Assembly: GCA_037693485.1 (NCBI GenBank)
Contig: CM075353.1
Location: 61,461,501-61,525,500 of the forward strand
Direction: 5' to 3'
Source of the DNA: Kitagawia praeruptora
Taxonomy: Eukaryota; Streptophyta; Magnoliopsida; Apiales; Apiaceae
DNA: 64,000 bases
Shown: positions 55,935 to 64,000 of the stretch, piece after piece
Layout: every line of letters starts with the position of its first letter
Position numbering within the stretch: the first letter of the stretch is position 1
The notes under the pieces: generated by a model
What the model saw: only the letters and a program-made list of their open reading frames with translations
Databases searched by the model: none
Told to the model about the DNA's origin: nothing
Translations under genes and position numbers: made by a program

Positions 55935-58044
55935 ATGGCAGGGGAGAGAGAGGTAAGAAGAGAGGTAAGAAGACCCAACGGATACACATTTCAAAATCTT
56001 TCAAAACCACAACTCAATCGGAACTCCAGATCCGGCCAATCGGACTTTCTAGTAGACAGAGGGTTTCCATCTAAGGTTAGATCGGTGGAAAATCAAGGGA
56101 ACAAAACTATCAAAACTACCATATACCAATATGGTAACCAATCACAGAAGTCATACTTGGAGGCGGCTGCAGCGAACATTGATTCTAACACCACTTCAAA
56201 AAACCAACATTGGACACATGTTACTAAGAGGAAACACGGTAAGGTGAGAATCAGCTTTGTCTTTGTGGGGAACATTCCAACCAATGCCACCAGTATGGAT
56301 ATCTGGGTAGCGGTTAAAGGAGCAGAGTTCTTCACAACTCTCAACACGCCGGCTAATAGGGACAGGAACAACAACAGATTTGCTTTCTTAGCTTTGAAAC
56401 CTACCATTTCGTTCGAAGATGTACTTCCCAAACTGGTTAACACCAAACTCTTTGGCAGGATTCTTGGTTTTGACAAGGCCAAACGCGGTCCGCCACACTA
56501 CAGTGTTGGACTTACCTTTACCCCATCAGCCACACACCAGGGAGGCACAACTAGCCCTAAGATTTCTCCGAATTGTTCTAACCAGATAATTCCTAATACT
56601 CCTGCAGAGATGAAATTAGGCAGCAGCCCTAAACATCCCCTCAACATCTCTAATATTATCGATTTGGAACTTAAGGATGCACTTCGATACAGTCTGATTG
56701 GGATTACGCACTATCCGGACAACCTACACAATATACAAGATAAACTGTGGGTTTTTGGTATCAATTTCATAAAAGTAGTAGCTATTACTAGCTATAAATA
56801 TCTTCTAATATTTGAAGATCAGACATCGTTTGACAACTTTGACGAAGCCATGCTACACCCTCTCTTTCGGGTAGTAAAATACACTGACTCCGCAGAGGTC
56901 ACCACTAAAAGACTGGCCAAGTTGGTAATCTTAGGCCTTCCAATCTTTGCTTGGACAGTAGAGGTCTTTAATAAGCTATTGAAGAAGTGGGGTTCGGTCC
57001 CAAACCCACCAACTTTGGAAGATTTTACAACGCCCTCGATAACCATAGAAACAACAGAGGTTACACCCATACTAGAGAGCACTGTTGTTTCCTTGGGAGG
57101 CATACATTTCTCAGTCACTATCTTCGAGGATACACCCTTGACGGGTAATATTGGCATACATCGACCAAACACTATTGTTCCCCCGTGCCAATCGGCATCA
57201 GACAGTGAATTATTGCACAACATTGATGGTGATCCCTTTGAGTTTGGTGAACTTTCACCAACCGAACATAACACCATACATTCAGAACAGACAACCATAC
57301 ATTCAGAACTTTCTACACAATCCGAGTTACAACTCTAGCAGCTTAACAGGTCACAACAGACCGGTAGACAACAGTGGAGTCCAATCGGAACCACTGGTTG
57401 ATAGTCACATTGACAACCAGGATCTTTGTTAGGAACCCACACCAGACATTCGTCCCACTACTATTGATCCCTCGGCAAAAGCAAGTGAAAACAATGAACT
57501 ACCTAACAGTCTTTTTGATGAGGTACCCTACAATCCGGGACAAACAATACAACACATTAACAAAGATCACACTCCAATAGAGGACTATAGAGACAAGGAT
57601 ACTGACAACTCCTCTGATACGGAATCGTCACTTACTGATTACCAAGCGGAAGCATTAGACACATTTGAATCACTACATACAGTTACAAGGGGAACCCAAC
57701 TCAAACTTTGCAAAGGCCTTTTTGGCATGTATATCAAAAGAGGCAGGGGTAGACCAAAACATTATAAATTGGAACCCAATATCAAGAGGAAATACTCCAA
57801 GAAGATATACTCCAAGAGGAATGCAGAGAAATACACCAATCAGAATATACAACATACAGTAAGCAATAAAGACACACTCATCCCTAAGGGAACTCCTTCT
57901 ACGGAACTACAATTAGTTCCCTACACTAAGGAGGTAGGTAAGAAACTGACTGCAAGCAACATTCTAAAATACGCAACTGACATGGGCCTCATACGAACTT
58001 GCGATAAGGAGGAGGCGATAAACAACATAATGGCAGCTCTGTAA
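55935..58044 (+). pseudogene. LINE ORF1 with RRM-type domain
   Basis: About 700 codons. The first part (55935 to about 57330) includes an RRM-like domain: VRISFVFVGNIPTNATSMDI, then NRFAFLALKP, near residues 103-160. After a frame change near 57300 and a TAG at 57430-57432 the C-terminal part is read to 58044 and includes KRGRGRPKHYK, an AT-hook-like motif, and a basic region. RNA-binding ORF1 proteins of plant L1-type elements use RRM domains, which fits. The start MAGEREVRREVRRPNG contains a 12-bp direct duplication. Confidence 0.75.
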
Positions 58045-58091
58045 CTACTACCTGCCTCCCGTACCCTTACATAACACAATTATACTATTTT

Positions 58092-59373
58092 ATGGAGCTT
58101 TTTTCTGGATTATCCTGGAATGTACGTGGTTGCAACAAATAATCAAACAGGAGAAATGTAAAGACACACATACTACATTCTAACATAAACTTTCTTTGTT
58201 TCCAAGAAACTAAAAGCAAGAACTGGAACACTGGCATGATTAATTCTATGTGGGACGTTAGCACACACATGTGGTTAGAAGCTCCCTCCACTGGCCAGTC
58301 GGGTGGGCTACTAACTTCTTGGGACAAAAGACATTTTCAGCACATACATCATACTATTTCAAAAAACTGGATTCTTTTCAAAGGGTCTACCACCCATACT
58401 CACATGGAATTTATTTGCATAAATGTGTATGCCCCCCAGGATGCTGTAGAGAAATCTATCATGTGGGATCAACTGAGCAACATACTATCTGCTTATGAAG
58501 ACATCCCAATTTGCATATTGGGGGACTTCAATAGTGTTAGGGACGACAATGATAGGCTAAACTATACTCATTGCAGCCTCGATTTGCAGATATTCAATGA
58601 CTTCATAAACAATAATGGACTCATTCATATTAAAACCCAATCCCCCAGTTACACGTGGTTTGGTCCACATGGCAAAAAAAGTACTCTGGACTGGATCTTC
58701 ACTAACAACAGTTGGGATATTACACACAAATGGAAGGCCCAACTTCTCAACCGGAAAAACTCAGACCATAAACCCATTTGGCTTGGTGTCAGTGCCATCA
58801 ACTGGGGACCTAAACCTTTTAAGTTCTACAACTCTTGGCTGGGGGAAAAATCACTGTCAGAGTTGCTTTCTAACCTCAAGAACAATTCCAATCAGGGTGT
58901 TTGCAATTTACGACAATCGATTAAAGACATTAGAACGGTCGGGAAGTGGTGGAACAAAACCATCTTTGGTAATTTGGACGAAGCCATTAATAATAAAGAA
59001 AACTTATTAGAAACACTCGACAAGGAGGGGACTCGAGACACTTCTAACATCAAGTCAGAACTAGATGTGCTATATCAACATAGGGAGCACATGATATGGC
59101 AAAAATCCAGAAAACTATGGAATGCAGGTGGTGACAAAAACACACGATACTTTCATCAAGTGGTTAAGAGTAACAGGCAAAGGAACAACATAGTAGGCAT
59201 CCTACACAACAACCAGTGGATTGAGGACCCAACACACATTAAGTCCATCTTTCTTGACTACTTCAGCAAATTTCTTAGCAATGCACATAGCATTCCTAGC
59301 TATTTTCAAGTTACACACACTAGCAATGAACACATTACCTAATAACTTCAAGACTTCACTAGAACGTACTTTC
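58092..59373 (+). pseudogene. LINE ORF2, endonuclease part
   Basis: Starts MELFSGLSWNVRGCNK, then TAA at 58140-58142 (expected CAA). The APE-type endonuclease has WNVRG, CFQETK, NVYAPQD, LGDFNSVRDD, STLDWIFTN and NSDHKPIW, so all catalytic positions are present. A connector follows up to HTSNEHIT and two adjacent TAA codons at 59340-59345. The C-terminal part of ORF2 continues after the solo LTR. Confidence 0.82.
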
Positions 59374-60894
59374 TGTTGGGTTCCGAGGCATAAAACGCAG
59401 CGGAATAACGTAAATATAACAAAATTTCAGAACCCAAACGACAGATTATAGAGATAACGAATCATACCTTTCAATAAAATTACTTTCACGAACTCAACGG
59501 AGATCCTAGCTTTCACGACTTGTGTCTACCTCTCGGAAAACACCTCTATGGTATCCACACGAGCACCTTCAAGAACGACTCACGAACTTGACTTCGGAAC
59601 GGACGTACTAGCCTCCCTCTTGATGATTCGTTTTTTTCTACCTTTTCTTGCTGACTCTCTCTAGGGTTTTTCACCAAAACGTCAAAAACTCTTAACCTAT
59701 CATTATCTATTTATAATGACTGGTTAAAAGGCCCTAACAGCAAAAGCCCAACCTGATTAGATTTAGGATTAAATAATAAAACGAAATTCTATTATTTAAT
59801 TAATAACTAAGTCGCACTTAATTATTATGTGCAGAAATACTCCTCTAATTCGAATTTATATTATTTCAATTAATTAAGTCTCACTTAATTAATATAATAA
59901 AATTCAAATAATCATCAATTAATTTAAATCCATAATTTAAATTAATTATTCCTTTAAGTGCTCAATGTGTGCGACCCTATAGGCTATTATTTAATTGGCA
60001 ATAATTTTATTTTCCAATAAAATTATAAACAATGAGCGGTATCTAGTAATACATCATTGCTACCCAATTAAACAATAATTAAATCGTGATTCGATAAAAC
60101 CTTTCGTGATTAATGTTTCCGTGTAATATAATCCCTTTAACCAAATATTATAGAATAAACTCGAGGCATGTCTTTAATCATCCTCTTCAACATTTAATCC
60201 GAATTTACTTGATCAATGAGTAGACTATTAAAAACAAATCATTATTTGAGCACGGCCATGCATTTTATAGTCTCACTCAATCAAGAGGCCAATAATATCT
60301 CTCCTAATTATAGGTGGGTTAAATCCTTTATCTATCATTCATATTTCTCATACGACTCATGATATACCTGATGTCCACTTTTATCATCACCCGGTCAAAG
60401 GTAACTTTTAATGTTGTCAAAGTATATTAATTCTCGTATAGAAATATAATGATCTCAAGTCAAAGGATCATTACACCATTACCACTGTGAGTCATTCTTA
60501 TGACTTTATTAAACATGAAGAATCTCACCGTGGGTCTGTGGAGTACCATGTACTCCTACATGTACCTATGTATTGACTTTAGAATCTCCATACTTATAAC
60601 CAATGAGATGTGGTTATCTGTCAAACAACATACTAGTCTATTTATGTATTATTATTGTCTTATATAATAATAATCGACTAGGGACCTTTAAGAATATGAT
60701 ATATATTATATAATCTCAAGTTCAAGTCATGTACTTAAACTATACAATGTGTATCATGATTCTAAGGACATTTATTATGCTAACAAATATATCGCAGTAA
60801 TTAAAGTCACAATAAATACGTTTATTTAATAATCAAATGACATAAAGGTTTATTCAAGAAACAATGTATTGCCTCTAGGGTACCTACACTAACA
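59374..60894 (-). mobile_element. Solo LTR (1521 bp), copia-type
   Basis: Ends TGTTGGGTTCC and TACACTAACA with 5-bp target duplication ctttc (59369-59373 and 60895-60899). The sequence suggests a minus-strand copia LTR (TGTTAGTGTAGGTACC start on the minus strand, with ACCACATCTCATTGGTTATA inside). No internal region remains, so it is the product of LTR-LTR recombination. Confidence 0.85.
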
Positions 60895-61333
60895 CTTTCA
60901 CCCAAGAGGAAATCTCCCTAGCCCTCAAAGAATCTGAGTCTAACAAATCCCCGGGACCTGATGGTCTTAATGTAGGTGTTCGAAAACATTGTTGGAGTTT
61001 TCTTAAACCCAGTTTTACTGCAACAATCAATGAGTTCTTTCACACGGGACATATCCCTCCTGGCCTCAACTCTTCATTTATAGCTCTTATTCCTAAGAAC
61101 TCAAACCCAACAAGGCCCTCAGAATTCAGACCAATTAGCCTCATCAACAACAGCTTGAAAGTAATCTTAAAAGTCCTAGCAAATTGCCTTAAGCAAGCAT
61201 TACCGTACATCATATCAGAGGAACAAACAGGCTTCATGAAAGGTCGGAGCATCTCGGACAATGTTTTATTCACATCAGAAATCATCCATTCCATGCGCCT
61301 ACAAAAACCAAAGGTATTATCTTTAAAATCGAC
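60895..61333 (+). pseudogene. LINE ORF2, RT start
   Basis: FTQEEISLALKESESNKSPG then PDGLNVG, LIPKNSNPTRPSEFRPISL, and EEQTGFMKGRSISDN: the first RT motifs of L1-type elements. After LQKPK a frame change leads to KGIIFKID at the junction. The catalytic FADD box is absent because the element ends here and copia sequence starts. Confidence 0.82.
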
Positions 61334-63681
61334 CATAGCCACTGGTGAGAAAGTTTCATCATAGTCAATACCATGAATTTGTTTGAAACCTTTTGCAACC
61401 AACCTCGCTTTATAGGTCTGAACATTTCCATCCATGTCAGTTTTCTTCTTGAAAACCCATTTGCACCCTACAGGTTTTACCCCTTCAGGTGGATCAACCA
61501 AATTCCATACTTGGTTTTCGTACATGGAATCCATCTCGGATTTCATGGCTTCAAGCCATCTCTTAGAGTCTGGACTGTTCATAGCATCTTGATATGTGAG
61601 AGGCTCATCTTCATCTATGAGCATCAAATCACCACATTGAGTCAAGAGAAATCCATATCTCTCTGGCTCATGGCGAATTTTACCAGATCTACGAACAACC
61701 TGTGTTTCTTGAGCATTATCATTATTCTGCTCTTGTTCCACTTCAGGTTCAATGCTATTTTGTGGTTCTCGATCTTCATCGAGATCTATAGTTCTCCCAC
61801 TATTTCTTTTGGAAACAAAATCTCTTTCCATGAAGACAGCATCTCGAGCAATAAACACTTTTTGCTCAGAATGACTATAAAAATAATACGCCTTTGTTTC
61901 ACTAGGGTATCCCACAAAATTGCATTCTTCGGATTTAGGTCCAAGCTTGTCAGATACTTGACATTTCACAAATGCCTTGCATCCCCACACTTTCATAAAG
62001 CTCATGCCTGACCGTTTCTCCATCCATATCTCGTATGGAGTCTTTTGAACCTTCTTAGTAGGAACACGGTTAAGTGTGAAAGCCGATGTTTCTAGAGCGT
62101 AACCCCAGAAACTAATTGGAAGATCTGCATGACTCATCATCGATCGTACCATGTCCAACAGGGTGCGATTTCTCCTCTCTGAAACTCCATTCCATTGAGG
62201 TGTGCCTGGCGGAGTGAATTGTGATACAATACCACACTCTTTTAAATACTCTTTAAATTCGATGCTTAGGTATTCACCCCCACGATCGGATCGTAAGATC
62301 TTAATACTTGCACCTCCGCCTATTTGCTTCTCTACTTCAGCCTTGTATTCTTTGAACTTTTCAAAGGAATCGGATTTATTCTTTATAAGATATACATATC
62401 CATATCTACTGAAATCATCAGTAAATGTTATGAAGTAGTAGTAGCCTCCTCTAGCCATCACACGCATTGGACGACATACATCACTATGTATTAGCTCCAG
62501 ACGTTCAGTAGCCCTTTGACCCTTACCAGTGAAAGGGGCTTTAGTCATCTTACCAAGCAAACAAGATTCGCATTCATCGTATGATTCAAAATCAAACTTA
62601 TCCAAGTATCCATCCTTATGTAATTTGGATATGCGTTTCTCATTTATATGGCCTAGATGACAATGCCAGAGGTATGTTTGATTTGAGTCATTAATTTTAA
62701 GTCGTTTTTTTTCTATGTTACACACAGGATTATCTAAATCAAGAACATATAAACCATTAAATAAATGCGCAACACCATAGGTTAAATCATTCAAAGCAAA
62801 AGAGCAACTGTTATTCTTTATTGTAAATGAAAAACCTTTCTTGTCCAAACAAGAAACAGAAATAATGTTTCTGCGAATCGCAGGCACGTAAAAATAGTCT
62901 TCAAGTTCTAAAACAAGCCCAGAGGGCAAAGATAAATAATAAGTCCCTACAGCTAAAGCAGCAACTCTTGCTCCATTACCTACTCGTAGGTCCACTTTTC
63001 CCTTATCCAAAGTCCTACTTCTCTGCAATTCCTGCACATTTATACAAATGTGAGAAGCACATCCAGTATCCAATACCCAAGATGTAGAAATAGACAGATT
63101 GACTTCTATAACATAAATACCTGATCCAGAAATCTGAACACCCTTCATTTTCTTCAGATCCTCCAAATAAGCTGGACAGTTTCTCTTCCAGTGACCAGGC
63201 TTGTGGCAATAGTGACAATCACCTTTGTCAGCCTTTGCGACATCTCCCTTCGGCTTTTTAGCCCTTTTGAAAGAGGTCTTAGAAGGACCAAGATCTTTTG
63301 GTGCAACTTTTTTCTTGCCCTTCCATTTCCCCTTTCCCTTAGCACCTTTCTTGCCCACCATCATTATGGGAGCTTTCTCAGGTGCCTTGACCATATTTGC
63401 TTCAGTGGTCCTCAGCATGGCCAACAATTCCATAGGAGTCTTTTCTTGCTCAGTCATATTAAAAGTCATAATGAACAGAGTATAGTCGTTGTTCAAAGAT
63501 TGCAAGATTATATCGACTTGAGCCTCTCGCTGAAGCGGGAAACCCAAACGAGCAAGGTAATCACAATACCCAATCATCTTTAGAACATGTGGTCCGACTG
63601 GTCCGTTGCCCTGCTTGCACGAGAAGAGTGCTTTGCTCGTGTTGAACTTTTCCACACGAGCATGTGATTGAAACATCGTTG
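61334..63681 (-). pseudogene. Copia gag C-terminus, protease, integrase, RT start
   Basis: One open frame of about 790 codons. It has the gag segment ARLGFPLQREAQVDIILQSL, a CCHC knuckle (CHYCHKPGHWKRNC, about 63180-63222), protease (WVLDTGCASHIC, about 63040-63075), integrase zinc finger (HCHLGHINEKRI, then CESCLLGK), integrase core (IHSDVCRPM, RSDRGGEY, GVSERRNRT) and RT (GCKWVFKKK, YKARLVAKGF, DYDETFSPVAM). The frame then runs into LINE sequence read in reverse, so the last 98 codons to 61040 are not copia. It is truncated before the YVDD box. Confidence 0.85.
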
Positions 63682-63992
63682 AAAAGATGTTCAAACATAG
63701 TATAAGCATTCATATCAAAATGCTGCTTCTGAAGCTCAGCATCCATAGTGGCAAGCATAAGACAAGCCACATCAGTCGCATCATCAATATGCTTCTGATA
63801 AGCATTTTGTTGAGCAAGAGTGGCATTGGCAGCAGGGGCTGCCGGTGGAGGAATATCAATCACATAAGATTTCTTTTCCTGCATGAGAACAATTCTCAAA
63901 TTCCTAGACCAGTCAAGGAAGTTTGATCCTGTCAGCTTGTCCTTCTCAAGGACTGATCGCACAGAGAAAGTGTTGTTTGTGTTTTGTGCCAT
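63682..63992 (-). pseudogene. Copia gag N-terminus
   Basis: ATG 63992: MAQNTNNTFSVRSVLEKDKL, TGSNFLDWSRNLRIVLMQEK and an A/P-rich linker, typical of copia gag. After EHLFN an extra base near 63682 shifts the frame; the continuing sequence (MFQSHARVEKF) lies in the frame of the pol ORF. The frame change makes gag-pol discontinuous. Confidence 0.8.
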
Positions 63993-64000
63993 TTGTTTTC

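Larger units (their letters stand above)
55935..61333 (+). mobile_element. L1-type LINE, truncated in RT, split by a solo LTR
   Basis: Plus-strand plant LINE with ORF1 (55935-58044) and ORF2 (58092 onward). ORF2 carries an intact-looking APE endonuclease and the first RT motifs, then stops at about 61333 where minus-strand copia pol begins. A solo LTR with 5-bp duplication sits at 59374-60894. There is no 3' UTR or A tail in view. Several stops and frame changes make it inactive. Confidence 0.85.
61334..64000 (-). mobile_element. Ty1/copia element, 3'-truncated, running off the window
   Basis: A minus-strand element with gag at the right edge (start 63992) and pol leftward, cut in the early RT (FSPVAM) at about 61334. 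RNase H, PPT and 3' LTR are missing, and the 5' LTR lies beyond the window. The domain set and zinc knuckle are TNT1-94-like, with lineage unresolved. The solo LTR at 59374-60894 could be a relative but this is not shown. Confidence 0.82.

Overview
This window is nuclear DNA from a flowering plant, most likely a eudicot with a large, repeat-rich genome. It shows AT-rich intergenic sequence, plant-type LTR retrotransposons (Ty3/gypsy Tat-type, a chromovirus-like LTR, several Ty1/copia), a TRIM, LINEs, Helitron and hAT-like elements, foldback elements in TA microsatellites, and one exon of a plant R2R3-MYB gene. The long Tat elements with a spliced antisense gene remind me of Apiaceae genomes, but that is an impression and the species cannot be fixed from sequence alone. 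I saw no tRNA, rRNA or CRISPR.

Layout. 1-1215: minus-strand LTR-like terminus. 1216-4488: AT-rich DNA with short repeats and a possible exon fragment, running into a repeat family rich in the palindrome CCTACCAAT..TTGGTAGG that resumes at 14876-18932. 4489-14875: a decayed minus-strand gypsy element without 5' LTR, itself interrupted by a very young, gag-less copia element (5872-10578, TSD catgt) and a complete TRIM (12450-13134, TSD tgatg). 18068-18550: hAT-like element. 21035-21182: exon 1 of an R2R3-MYB gene on the minus strand.

21261-33701: Tat-type gypsy element A (minus strand). Its 3' LTR lies 78 bp from the MYB start codon in the same orientation. It carries one uninterrupted-frame gag-pol with eight nonsense codons, a decayed spliced antisense gene, a 74-codon antisense ORF with its own TATA box, and a 108-bp minisatellite. 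33702-38375: a long chromovirus-like LTR. 38376-51927: two copies of a Helitron-like AT-rich unit; the second is split by a LINE-derived retroposon (9-bp TSD), whose ORF is in turn split by Tat element B (40085-50892, two full 636-bp LTRs, TSD gaaat), a younger relative of A with the same antisense gene nearly intact.

52300-54230: a nested stack of foldback elements separated by TA microsatellites, holding nine copies of the GC-rich motif GGCCCCGCCAGGGGCAC. 54520-55072: non-autonomous Helitron. 55935-61333: LINE with RRM-type ORF1 and an APE endonuclease/RT ORF2, split by a 1521-bp solo LTR and cut off inside the RT. 61334-64000: minus-strand copia gag-PR-INT with RT lost, running out of the window.

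Lesions and LTR divergence give an order of age: the gypsy relic and LINE are old, element A older (about 14 substitutions in 200 aligned LTR bases), B younger (10 in 636), and the gag-less copia newest (one CT-repeat difference).
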